A DNA stretch of 64,000 bases from Pseudolabrys sp. Its GTDB lineage: Bacteria > Pseudomonadota > Alphaproteobacteria > Rhizobiales > Xanthobacteraceae. Both the position numbers and the translations under genes were made by a program. Positions 48,081 to 56,094 of this stretch are shown piece by piece. The stretch spans positions 3,049,501 to 3,113,500 of the forward strand of contig JARYIJ010000001.1 in NCBI GenBank assembly GCA_029980465.1. Reading direction: 5' to 3'. How positions within the stretch are numbered: position 1 is the stretch's first letter; each line of letters opens with the position of its first letter. The notes below the pieces were generated by a model. That model saw only the letters and a program-made list of their open reading frames with translations, made no database searches and was not told the DNA's origin.

Positions 48081-49172
48081 TTACATCGCACAGTAGTGAC
48101 GCTCGAATGTGTCCATGACGAAACGGGTCACATCGGGGCGCAAATGGCGATTGTCGGCTGCGCGGGGATCTGCAAACAACTCTCCGACCATTTCGTAAGA
48201 CGGAAAATAGAACAGGTTAGGATCATCTTTCAGTTGGCACATCATGCTATCAATCGCCACACGTAACACCGCCTTTGACACAGAATTGGCGGTCAGACAG
48301 GAAATTGGTCGGAAGGTAGCCATTAGCGGAATCGGGGATAGTGTAATGATAATACTTGCCTGGGGGCGCGCACTGCGAATGCAGCGATGAATGGCCAGTA
48401 GATTGGCAAGGTTTTCGTCGACCGTCGACAAGCGGAATCCGTGTCTTTCCTCGTCAAAAAGAGATGCGGGGATGGCTCGCCAGAAGGCTTCTTTCGATAT
48501 CTTATCGTACCAAATCTCGGACAAACCAAGTGTAACGATGAAGACATCCGTGGTATTGATGATCTCGAATGTCTGTTTTCGGATGACAGGATCGACCGCG
48601 GCAATTTCTTTATGTGGGCCAAACCATAAGTTTTCGGGAATTTCTTTTTCCCCAAGTGCCCATTCAAATTGCTGACGTATAGAAAAAGTGTTCACCATGC
48701 CTTCGCCAAAACGAACAATATGGGCATTCAGATTCAAATTGCGCCCGTTCACGTTGAACCCGCGCTCGCCAAGATGGTCGGTGATATGCGCTGCGAAGCA
48801 ACTTCCGAAGGCCGTTATAGACATTTGACGTGTAATGAAAGGAATTGCTGGAAGCCAACCTGTCAGAACGAATTTCTCGGCGGCATCAGTTTCGGTTATT
48901 TCTATTTTTGATGGAATGAAATTGGTATGTTTGCCACGATACCAAGAGCCGTTGAAAACAGCCTGATGATTACCTCGTGTAAGATGAAGTTTTGGCAGAT
49001 CGCTGGGAGTTGCATGGTCAGCTAAGTCTGCTTCATTAACTGTCGTGCTTATGAAGTTATCAGACATGATTCTTTGCGCCATCCATGTCGTGGATTCCAA
49101 CTTCGGCATCACATTAATAAGTCGCCAAGTCCCAGTGAAGTCGAATGACAAAGTCGGACGTGTTCCAGTCAA
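48081..49172 (-). CDS. GSCFA-domain protein
   Basis: 363 residues if translation starts at the TTG overlapping the upstream stop. G123-S-C-F-A opens the GSCFA domain, followed by N-L-N-A-H-I-V-R-F-G-E-G-M-V-N-T-F, F-I-V-T-L-G-L-S-E-I-W and S-P-I-P-L-M-A-T. GSCFA proteins are SGNH-hydrolase-like and occur in polysaccharide gene clusters. A later ATG at 49109 is possible. Last gene of a three-gene leftward operon, GC well below the genome. Confidence 0.8.
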   Translation of the reverse strand: MTGTRPTLSFDFTGTWRLINVMPKLESTTWMAQRIMSDNFISTTVNEADLADHATPSDLPKLHLTRGNHQAVFNGSWYRGKHTNFIPSKIEITETDAAEKFVLTGWLPAIPFITRQMSITAFGSCFAAHITDHLGERGFNVNGRNLNLNAHIVRFGEGMVNTFSIRQQFEWALGEKEIPENLWFGPHKEIAAVDPVIRKQTFEIINTTDVFIVTLGLSEIWYDKISKEAFWRAIPASLFDEERHGFRLSTVDENLANLLAIHRCIRSARPQASIIITLSPIPLMATFRPISCLTANSVSKAVLRVAIDSMMCQLKDDPNLFYFPSYEMVGELFADPRAADNRHLRPDVTRFVMDTFERHYCAM

Positions 49173-49831
49173 ATAGAAATATTGAAAAAGCTATCTAAGT
49201 AAGCCTGATCATCTGCACAAAGGGCATCACGAAATCCACCCATGCGGCCCGCTCGGACCTTCGCGGAGCCATTTCGCAATCGCAACCATGGTTCATCGAA
49301 CAGCCCCTGCTGCTCGATAGCTCGCATGTTCTCAAACGTCGCCTGTCTTGCGGCGGCCTCGATCGCGTCAGAAGTGGCGAAGATCTCATAATAATCGAGG
49401 ACAGAGCGCAGGACATGGGAAAAATCTCTGTGACAGTCTTCATAGGAAATTCGAAATGCAAGACCTCGGCTACATATATCATCCCACTGACGTTGGAATT
49501 CGCGCAGGTTTTTGGCGCCGAAGTAGGGATGCCGGATGAAATCGCTGATGCTCCCGCGATATTGAAAGAAGTCCGAAAACCGACCCGTAACTTGAAAATA
49601 TAAACTTACGATCACGTCGCGCGGGTCACGATGAAGGTAGACTCGTAAGCTGTCATTTTGACATCGCAAAAGTTTAGCATTGAAGTCAAAATCAAGCGGT
49701 GGCAATGAGCCGTCGTTGTACTCGAACCCATCGTGGTGAAACACGATTTGCTCTTTAAGGCCGAGTTGGACCAGAGCATATCGGAGCCATGACCTCCCGG
49801 ATTTCGGAAAAGAGACAAACTCACGGCGCAT
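49169..49831 (-). CDS. Sulfotransferase
   Basis: 220 residues. F8-P-K-S-G-R-S-W-L-R is the 5'-phosphosulfate-binding loop for PAPS; Y-L-H-R-D-P-R-D-V-I-V-S-L is the 3'-phosphate-binding block. It would move sulfate from PAPS to a hydroxyl, probably on a sugar. Overlaps the fusion gene upstream by 11 bases and the GSCFA gene downstream by 4. Confidence 0.88.
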   Translation of the reverse strand: MRREFVSFPKSGRSWLRYALVQLGLKEQIVFHHDGFEYNDGSLPPLDFDFNAKLLRCQNDSLRVYLHRDPRDVIVSLYFQVTGRFSDFFQYRGSISDFIRHPYFGAKNLREFQRQWDDICSRGLAFRISYEDCHRDFSHVLRSVLDYYEIFATSDAIEAAARQATFENMRAIEQQGLFDEPWLRLRNGSAKVRAGRMGGFRDALCADDQAYLDSFFNISI

Positions 49832-51392
49832 GTGGATGATCCATCATGGAGGATGGCATGCGCGTGAATACGCGTAGTCGACCTGATTGCTGATTTGGAG
49901 CGATGGTTTGTTCGAACTGAAAACCTAGATCACTCAGAAGACTCGAAATATTATCGGCTTCATAGATATCGTCAGGGGTTCGGATAGCAAAAGTATGTTT
50001 GGCCAAATCTGCCGCGCCCAGGCAAGTCTCCCGTCGTGTTGCTAGCGGCAGATGATGATGTAAGCCAAGATATAAAACTATGTCGTATCCGTCCGCGTTA
50101 AGAATACTGCTAGAGGTATTCCAGTCAGAAAGGTCTGCAACGTCGAAACGCGCACGTGGAATATCCTTGCAAATTTCCTGCGCCTTTTTTACGCGCGATG
50201 GGTCACGCTCGATGCCGTGTACAAAAATGGCGCCTGAATCAAGAAAAACCTTAGATATAATTCCTTCAGCGCATCCCAAATCAAGCACGCTTTTGCCAGA
50301 AGCTTGGCGAAACACAAAGTCGAGACCTTGCAGACGAACGTCGATTGGCCATTTGCCATGCAAGTTGAGTTGTGGTGCGTGCGTATAGTGTGTTGTGGTC
50401 CTATCTCCGTCCATCAGGCTTAGGAGGGCGTCGGTATAGCGCTCCCACGCGAACGGAAGAACGGCCTGTCGTCCATTTGCTGAGAGCGTCATCCGCAAAG
50501 CATGATCCTCGCGGAGTCGCTCGATAGCTGTAACGATCGCTTCGGTGGTTGCCTTTGACATGATGATGGCGGTGACATTATTCACCGCGAACGCTTTTGT
50601 TCCGTGTGGTGTACAGATCAATGGTACGCCGGAAGCCAACGCTTCTGCAGCAAGATTCGCCCACCCCGCGAATTCTTCTGTGTGCACCACGCAATCGATC
50701 TTTCGATAAAAAGTGGCGAGTGCATTGTCGTCGAGCAAACCCATAAGCTGTAACTTCCCGGTCTCGACGAGATCTGTATGTGCGTCGGCTAGATTGCCCG
50801 CATGGCCGAAGAGACGAACCTCTATATCGTCCAACTGCCGTGTAGCCTCAATCAAAGGTGAGGAATTTTTGTTGGCAAGTCCACCGATTACAAACTGCGG
50901 GCACTTGTCTGACGGCTTAGTGGTCGCAGGATAAAATCGGGTAGTGTCGACCGCTCCTTCGAGGAATCGAAATTGGCCGGCCTGGAAATCTGTAAAGCTG
51001 CCGGCAGGCCAATCTTGATTATTGAAGACGATAAGATGTGGTCGGAAATAACGGTTTACTGCGAGGAACGCTGCACGCCGCGTTTGGTCATTCAGGATGT
51101 GCTGTATCCGATAGCCGAAGGTGTCCGCTGTCAGATTAGCAAACTGTGCAATTGTCGTGGCATCGAAACCAGCGCCTGGGATCATTGTTGCGTCCCAGGT
51201 CTTGGACACTGCTTGCTCAAACGTGACGATCGGGAAATCGATCTGACGATGACGTGGCAGATTGGGTTGGAAAGCCAAAAACGAAACGCTGTGGCCTCGC
51301 GATCGGGCGACCCGGCCAAAGCGCTCGAATCGGATGAATCCGCCGCTCCAGACAGGTGCGTCGCACGCGATTAGGATGTTCTTACGTCGCAT
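49821..51392 (-). CDS. Glycosyltransferase-methyltransferase fusion
   Basis: 523 residues. The N-terminal ~330 form a GT-B glycosyltransferase with the late E-E-F-A-G-W-A-N-L-A-A-E-A-L-A-S-G-V-P-L motif of GT4-type enzymes. Residues ~360-520 are a class I SAM methyltransferase (V-L-D-L-G-C-A-E-G at 369-377; F-D-V-A-D-L-S-D-W; L-Y-L-G-L-H-H-H). The product would add a sugar and methylate it or a neighbour. First gene of the leftward operon. Confidence 0.82.
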   Translation of the reverse strand: MRRKNILIACDAPVWSGGFIRFERFGRVARSRGHSVSFLAFQPNLPRHRQIDFPIVTFEQAVSKTWDATMIPGAGFDATTIAQFANLTADTFGYRIQHILNDQTRRAAFLAVNRYFRPHLIVFNNQDWPAGSFTDFQAGQFRFLEGAVDTTRFYPATTKPSDKCPQFVIGGLANKNSSPLIEATRQLDDIEVRLFGHAGNLADAHTDLVETGKLQLMGLLDDNALATFYRKIDCVVHTEEFAGWANLAAEALASGVPLICTPHGTKAFAVNNVTAIIMSKATTEAIVTAIERLREDHALRMTLSANGRQAVLPFAWERYTDALLSLMDGDRTTTHYTHAPQLNLHGKWPIDVRLQGLDFVFRQASGKSVLDLGCAEGIISKVFLDSGAIFVHGIERDPSRVKKAQEICKDIPRARFDVADLSDWNTSSSILNADGYDIVLYLGLHHHLPLATRRETCLGAADLAKHTFAIRTPDDIYEADNISSLLSDLGFQFEQTIAPNQQSGRLRVFTRMPSSMMDHPHAP

Positions 51393-51458
51393 TGGCGGAT
51401 TATCAGATGAGGGGCGCTGCGTACCGTCGTTCAGAACCGTAATTCTCGACAGAAAATC

Positions 51459-51989
51459 ATGTCCTCATCATCCTACGGCGCCGCGCTCGCGCGCGTGCTT
51501 GCGCACGAGGGCGGCTACACCGACGATCCGCGCGATCCGGGCGGCCCCACCAATTTCGGCATCACGATAGCCGACTACCGGCGCTACGCGAAGCCCAGTG
51601 CGACGGCGGCGGACGTCGCGGCCATGCCGCTCGCGGACGCCAAGGCCATTTACCGCGCGCACTACTGGACGCCGCTGCGATGCGACGACCTGCCGGCCGG
51701 GCTCGACTACGCGGTCTTCGACTACGGCGTGAACTCGGGGATTTCGCGGGCGGCGAGGAGCCTGCAGCGCATCGCCGGGGCGGACGGTGACGGCATCATC
51801 GGCGCGGCCACGCTGGCCGCCGTCCGCGCCATCCCGGCGGAGGCGTTGATCGCGTCGCTTTGCGACGAGCGGCTGTGTTTCCTGCGATCGCTGCGCACCT
51901 GGCCGGCGTTCGGCAGAGGCTGGGGCCGCCGTGTCGCCGAGGTCAAGGCGGCGGCCATCGCGATGGCACACCAAGCAACGGAAGCCTGA
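51459..51989 (+). CDS. GH108 N-acetylmuramidase endolysin
   Basis: 176 residues. L-A-H-E17-G-G-Y-T-D-D-P-R-D-P-G-G-P-T with catalytic Glu17, then N-F-G-I-T-I, and late A-V-F-D-Y-G-V-N-S-G. It cleaves the peptidoglycan glycan strand. No signal peptide, so release should need the adjacent holin. Probably the lysis enzyme of the GTA-producing cell. Confidence 0.9.
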   Translation: MSSSSYGAALARVLAHEGGYTDDPRDPGGPTNFGITIADYRRYAKPSATAADVAAMPLADAKAIYRAHYWTPLRCDDLPAGLDYAVFDYGVNSGISRAARSLQRIAGADGDGIIGAATLAAVRAIPAEALIASLCDERLCFLRSLRTWPAFGRGWGRRVAEVKAAAIAMAHQATEA

Positions 51990-52016
51990 CATGGACACGG
52001 AAACCTGACATGGACA
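51979..52016 (+). repeat. 19-bp tandem duplication at the endolysin-holin junction
   Basis: CGGAAGCCTGACATGGACA (51979-51997) and CGGAAACCTGACATGGACA (51998-52016), one mismatch. Each copy has a TGA and an ATG: the first gives the endolysin stop, the second the holin start. The duplicated ATG opens a five-codon frame. Confidence 0.8.
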
Positions 52017-52594
52017 TCGACTGGAAGGATCTCGCCGGCAAGGTGATCGGGCTCGGCGCGCCGGTCCTCGGCGAAGCGCTGGGCGGGCCGTTCGGCGCGG
52101 CGGCCGGTAAAATTCTCGCCGATGCGCTCGGCGCGGATGCGACGCCCGGCGCGGTCGGTGATGCGTTGAGCAAGACCGATCCGGTGGCCGCTGCCGTGGC
52201 CGCCAGTGCGGCACGCACGGCCGAAGCGAACTGGCTTGCCGCGCTGGCCGATGTCGGCAAGGAGCAGGTCAGGGACGTCGGCGACACGATGCGCGCCGAG
52301 GCAGCCAGCGAAGACCGGCTTCAGCGCTGGTGGCGGCCGATCTACGCTCTCGAACTGACTCTCATCGAGTGCCCGGGCTTCGGCGTCGCCCTGTTTCACG
52401 GGTTGTGGTCGGGCACGCCGCAGATCATCAACGGCTTCGCCGATCTGTCCGGCCTCATCATGGCCTATATGGCGGCGCGCTTCGGCGTGCTCGGCGTCTA
52501 CGTCGCCGGACGGTCGAAGGAGAAACGGGCATCGGCCGGAACGACACCCACGATCTTGGGTGGGCTTGTTCGCTCCATGATACAAAAGCATTAA
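52010..52594 (+). CDS. 3TM-type holin
   Basis: 194 residues. Amphipathic Gly/Ala-rich N-terminus (I-G-L-G-A-P-V-L-G-E-A-L-G-G), a charged middle (A-S-E-D-R-L-Q-R-W-W-R-P) and C-terminal hydrophobic helices (Y-A-L-E-L-T-L-I-E, L-S-G-L-I-M-A-Y-M-A-A-R-F-G-V-L-G-V-Y). The R-W-W-R-P-x-Y block is the 3TM holin signature. It permeabilises the inner membrane to let the endolysin through. Confidence 0.85.
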   Translation: MDIDWKDLAGKVIGLGAPVLGEALGGPFGAAAGKILADALGADATPGAVGDALSKTDPVAAAVAASAARTAEANWLAALADVGKEQVRDVGDTMRAEAASEDRLQRWWRPIYALELTLIECPGFGVALFHGLWSGTPQIINGFADLSGLIMAYMAARFGVLGVYVAGRSKEKRASAGTTPTILGGLVRSMIQKH

Positions 52595-52631
52595 GATACA
52601 CGTCACGTCCGGGATGAAGGAGGGCATAGTC

Positions 52632-52871
52632 ATGCCTGATCCGATGTGGCGCGTCGTTCAGACCTCGTTCCGCTGTGGTCGAGAGTTGCAAGCTCTTCTC
52701 GAGCATCTCAAGGTCCATTGTACCGAGCAGGACTACCGGCATTTATCTCGAGGGATCGCTATCGCAATCGACACCCTCAATACGGAGTTGACTGACCGAG
52801 CGATTGCCATGCATCCCGAATATGCTGATCGTATTGAATCCGAACTCAGGGCTCATGGGCACATTCGTTGA
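52632..52871 (+). CDS. Small conserved hypothetical protein
   Basis: 79 residues: W-R-V-V-Q-T-S-F-R-C-G-R-E-L-Q-A-L-L-E-H-L, then L-S-R-G-I-A-I-A-I-D-T-L-N. AAGGAGGG 7-8 bases upstream fixes the start at 52632, not the in-frame 52614. Helical, cytoplasmic, function unknown; it may be the last gene of the GTA segment or the first beyond it. Confidence 0.65.
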   Translation: MPDPMWRVVQTSFRCGRELQALLEHLKVHCTEQDYRHLSRGIAIAIDTLNTELTDRAIAMHPEYADRIESELRAHGHIR

Positions 52872-52977
52872 GCACCAGGTGATTGGGTTAGCTATGGATA
52901 CGCTCGATTTGATTGGCTGACTTGGCAGCGGCGCGCCGCCGCGCCACACTCTCCGTGAGAGTCACGGAGTTTTCCTC

Positions 52978-53655
52978 ATGGACGTGCGCGACGCCGTCGC
53001 CTCCCGGTATTCCTGCCGGGCCTTCCTTCCCACTCCCGTTCCCGAGCAGACCGTCCGTGACATTGTCGCGCAGGCGGCGCGCGCGCCGTCGGCCGGCAAC
53101 ATGCAGCCGTGGATCGTTTACGCGCTCGCCGGCGAGCCGCTCGAGACTCTCAAGGCGCTGCTGGCGCCGCGCATGACCGAGCTGCCGAAGGGCGAGGGCA
53201 CCGACTACACGATTTACCCGCATCCGCTCGGCGAGCCGTATCACACCCGCCGCTTCGTCTCCGGCGAGATGCTGTATTCCGCGATCGGCGTTCCCCGCGC
53301 GGACAAGGCGGCGCGCTATCGGCAATACGCCAGGAACTGGCAGTTCTTCGGCGCTCCGGTCGGCCTGTTCTTCGCCCGCGAAAAGTCGCACGGCCCCGCC
53401 CAGTGGGCCGACATCGGCGGCTATCTCCAGACCGTCTGCCTCCTGGCCCGCGATTACGGCCTGCACACCTGTCCCCAGCAGGCCTGGGTCTCCTTTCACA
53501 AGACGGTCCGCTCCTTCCTCAATCTTCCCGATCACCTGATGGTCTATTCGGGCATGGCGATGGGCTATGCCGACGAGACCGCGCCCATCAATCGATGGCG
53601 GGCGCCGCGCGAGCCGGTCGAGAACTTTGCGACGTTCTCGGGCTTTACCGGCTAA
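52978..53655 (+). CDS. Nitroreductase family FMN oxidoreductase
   Basis: 225 residues: A-V-A-S-R-Y-S-C-R-A-F (FMN phosphate contacts), A-P-S-A-G-N-M-Q-P-W near residue 37, I-G-G-Y-L-Q-T-V-C-L-L-A and M-A-M-G-Y-A-D. NAD(P)H-dependent reduction of nitro compounds or quinones is expected. Substrate unknown. Confidence 0.9.
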   Translation: MDVRDAVASRYSCRAFLPTPVPEQTVRDIVAQAARAPSAGNMQPWIVYALAGEPLETLKALLAPRMTELPKGEGTDYTIYPHPLGEPYHTRRFVSGEMLYSAIGVPRADKAARYRQYARNWQFFGAPVGLFFAREKSHGPAQWADIGGYLQTVCLLARDYGLHTCPQQAWVSFHKTVRSFLNLPDHLMVYSGMAMGYADETAPINRWRAPREPVENFATFSGFTG

Positions 53656-53713
53656 GGTCCCGGAAACAGATGCCATTCAGGCGGCGTTCACCGCTCCCGG
53701 GGTAACTGGCCGC

Positions 53714-54034
53714 ATGGTGTTTCGCGCTCTTTTTGCTGTCATCGCGGTCTCCGCGTGCGTTCTGGCCGGTGCGGCGAGGGCGGGCGAGAAGGAGGGGCCG
53801 CACGGCTGCCTCGATCGCATGGAGCAGCGCGGCATGGTGATGAGCCGGCATGCCGTCCCCTTTGCCGTCGCCATCCGCGCGATCCATCCTCGTGACGGCG
53901 ACGAAATCCTGCGAGCGCGACTCTGTTACGGTGCGCGCGGCATGGTTTGGTCGGTGACAGTGCTGTCGCGGACCGGCAAGGTCCGTGGAGTCACGATCGA
54001 CGCCAAAGATGGATCTCTGATCAAGGACCACTGA
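53714..54034 (+). CDS. Exported PepSY-like small protein
   Basis: 106 residues, signal peptide ending A-R-A-G. The C-terminal part (L-C-Y-G-A-R-G-M-V-W-S-V-T-V-L-S, V-T-I-D-A-K-D-G) resembles one PepSY unit. It lies 14 bases before the response regulator, so it is probably part of the same operon and could modulate the sensor from the periplasm, as PepSY proteins often do beside phoPQ-like pairs. Confidence 0.7.
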   Translation: MVFRALFAVIAVSACVLAGAARAGEKEGPHGCLDRMEQRGMVMSRHAVPFAVAIRAIHPRDGDEILRARLCYGARGMVWSVTVLSRTGKVRGVTIDAKDGSLIKDH

Positions 54035-54048
54035 CCGGAGAATATGAC

Positions 54049-54714
54049 GTGCGCCTTCTCGTCGTCGAGGACGACCCCGACCTCAATCGTCAACTGACCG
54101 CGGCGCTGACCGACGCCGGCTATGTGGTCGATCGCGCCTTCGACGGCGAAGAGGGTCAGTATCTCGGCGAGACGGAGCCATACGATGCCGTGATTCTCGA
54201 CATCGGGCTGCCGAAGATGGACGGCATTTCGGTGCTGGAGTCGTGGCGGCGCTCCGGCCGCGTCATGCCGGTCCTGATCCTCACGGCGCGCGACCGCTGG
54301 AGCGACAAGGTGCAGGGTTTCGATGCCGGCGCCGACGACTACGTCGCCAAGCCGTTTCATCTTGAAGAAGTGCTGGCTCGGGTGCGTGCGCTGCTGCGCC
54401 GCTCGGTCGGCCATGCCAGGAGCGAGTTCGTCTGCGGGCCAGTGCGGCTCGACACCCGCAGCGGCCGCGTCTCCGTCGACGGCAATCCGGTCAAGCTGAC
54501 GAGCCACGAATACCGGCTGCTCTCATATCTCATGCACCATGCCGGCCGCGTCGTGTCGCGCACCGAACTGGTCGAGCATCTTTATGACCAGGACTTCGAT
54601 CGCGACTCCAACACGATCGAGGTGTTCGTCGGCCGCATCCGCAAGAAGCTCGGCGTCGACATCATCCAGACCGTGCGCGGGCTGGGTTATCTGCTCAACG
54701 CGCCGGCGGGCTGA
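54049..54714 (+). CDS. OmpR/PhoP-family response regulator
   Basis: 221 residues from GTG 54049. Receiver: V-V-E-D-D-P-D, Asp51 in V-I-L-D-I-G-L-P, T-A-R-D and K-P-F. Winged-helix DNA-binding domain ends V-G-R-I-R-K-K-L-G, T-V-R-G-L-G-Y. It pairs with the kinase whose ATG overlaps its stop (TGATG). PhoP-like by context; targets unknown. Confidence 0.92.
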   Translation: MRLLVVEDDPDLNRQLTAALTDAGYVVDRAFDGEEGQYLGETEPYDAVILDIGLPKMDGISVLESWRRSGRVMPVLILTARDRWSDKVQGFDAGADDYVAKPFHLEEVLARVRALLRRSVGHARSEFVCGPVRLDTRSGRVSVDGNPVKLTSHEYRLLSYLMHHAGRVVSRTELVEHLYDQDFDRDSNTIEVFVGRIRKKLGVDIIQTVRGLGYLLNAPAG

Positions 54715-56093
54715 TGCGGCTGATCCGCGCCAACTCGCTCGCGCTTCGCCTGATCCTGTCGGCGGCCGTCTGGATCGTCGTTATTCTCGTCATCACCGGC
54801 ATCGTGCTCTCGTCGCTCTACCGGCGCGGGGTGGACCGCGCCTTCGACCGGCGGCTCGGCATCTATCTCAGCGTGCTGGTGGCCGACCTCGCTGCGCCGG
54901 ACGAAACCGGCGAGAAGTTTCCATCCTCTCTCGGAGAGCCGCTGTTCGAGCTGCCGCTGTCCGGTTGGTACTGGCAGGTGACGCGGCTCGACACGCCGAC
55001 GCCTGAAATCCGCTCGTCGCCGTCATTGCCCGATGCGACCTTGCCGCATCTCGACGAACTCGGCGTGAAACCCGATCTCACCGGCGCACGCGAAGGCGAC
55101 GCCGACGGACCGAACGGCCAGCACCTGCGGATCCTCGAGCGCACGATCGATCTCGCCGACGGCGCCAAATATCTCGTGTCGGTGGCGGGTGATGCCGCCG
55201 AGCTCGACGATGACAAGCGCATTTTCGACGAAGCGCTCGCCATCACGTTCTCCATTCTTGCGGCGGTGCTGCTGCTCACGACCATGTTTCAGGTCCGGTT
55301 CGGCCTCGCGCCGCTCAAGCGGCTCTCCGAGAGCCTCGCTCTGATCCGATCGGGACGCGCGGAGCGGCTCGGCGGCCAATTTCCCGACGAGATCGCACCG
55401 CTCGCGCGCGAGACCAATGCGCTGATCGACGCCAATAGGGAGGTCGTCGAGCGCGCCCGCACTCATGTCGGTAATCTCGCGCATGCACTGAAGACTCCGT
55501 TATCGGTGATCGTCAACGAGGCGACCGGACGCCAGGATCCTCTTGCCAGCAAGGTGATCGAGCAGACCGATATCATGCGCGATCAGGTCATGCGCCATCT
55601 CGAGCGCGCGCGGATCGCCGCGCGTCAGGCCGTGGTCGGCTCCATTACTGACGTTGCTCCGGTGGTGCGCTCGCTCGGGCACACCATGGAAAAGATCCAC
55701 CATGAGCGGGCGATCTCGGTTCACGTTCAGGTCGACGACGGCATGCAGTTCGCGGGCGAGCGGCAGGATCTCGAGGAGATGGTCGGCAATCTGGTCGACA
55801 ACGCCTGCAAGTGGGCGGCGTCACGGGTTTCCGTTTCGGTGTCGGGCGACCGGCCCGACTATGGCGAGCCGCGCTTGCGCATCGTCGTCGACGACGACGG
55901 GCGTGGCCTGTCTCCGGCGGAGCGCGAGCAGGTTGCCAAGCGCGGCGAGCGGCTCGACGAAGATACGCCCGGGTCCGGCCTCGGACTCTCGATCGTCACC
56001 GAGCTCGCCAAGCTCTATCGCGGCTCGTTGACGCTCGGCGCCGCGCCCTCCGGCGGCCTGCGGGCCGAACTGGTTCTGCCGGCTGCGGTTTAG
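54714..56093 (+). CDS. PhoQ-like sensor histidine kinase
   Basis: 459 residues. Two transmembrane helices (~13-35; ~175-200) frame a ~140-residue periplasmic sensor. A HAMP-like linker is followed by His257 in N-L-A-H-A-L-K-T-P-L-S-V. The ATPase domain has N-L-V-D-N-A-C-K-W-A, D-D-D-G-R-G-L and G-S-G-L-G-L-S-I. The L-A-H-x-L-K-T-P H-box is typical of PhoQ relatives. One-base overlap with the regulator stop. Confidence 0.92.
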   Translation: MRLIRANSLALRLILSAAVWIVVILVITGIVLSSLYRRGVDRAFDRRLGIYLSVLVADLAAPDETGEKFPSSLGEPLFELPLSGWYWQVTRLDTPTPEIRSSPSLPDATLPHLDELGVKPDLTGAREGDADGPNGQHLRILERTIDLADGAKYLVSVAGDAAELDDDKRIFDEALAITFSILAAVLLLTTMFQVRFGLAPLKRLSESLALIRSGRAERLGGQFPDEIAPLARETNALIDANREVVERARTHVGNLAHALKTPLSVIVNEATGRQDPLASKVIEQTDIMRDQVMRHLERARIAARQAVVGSITDVAPVVRSLGHTMEKIHHERAISVHVQVDDGMQFAGERQDLEEMVGNLVDNACKWAASRVSVSVSGDRPDYGEPRLRIVVDDDGRGLSPAEREQVAKRGERLDEDTPGSGLGLSIVTELAKLYRGSLTLGAAPSGGLRAELVLPAAV

Positions 56094-56094
56094 T

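Larger units (their letters stand above)
23437..52594 (+). mobile_element. RcGTA-type gene transfer agent locus with embedded cargo modules
   Basis: Genes appear in the canonical order: small terminase (g1), large terminase (g2), portal (g3), prohead protease (g4), capsid (g5), adaptors and tail terminator (g6-g8), tail tube (g9), g10, g10.1, short tape measure (g11), distal tail/hub (g12, g13), NlpC/P60 peptidase (g14) and the large tail-tip protein (g15). A DUF2793 fibre and an endolysin-holin pair follow. No integrase, replication or immunity-repressor genes are present, as expected for a GTA rather than an active prophage. Four toxin/immunity-like modules, four antisense secreted-protein genes, three glycan genes and many repeats interrupt the array. 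Confidence 0.88.

Noticed and set aside
48081..51392. Glycan operon as part of the particle structure
   Set aside because: Opposite strand, different composition and enzymatic families; I treat it as cargo or host-surface modification, not a structural component.
23437..52594. Integrated prophage with att sites
   Set aside because: No integrase, repressor, replication genes, tRNA target or flanking direct repeats were seen; gene order is that of a GTA.
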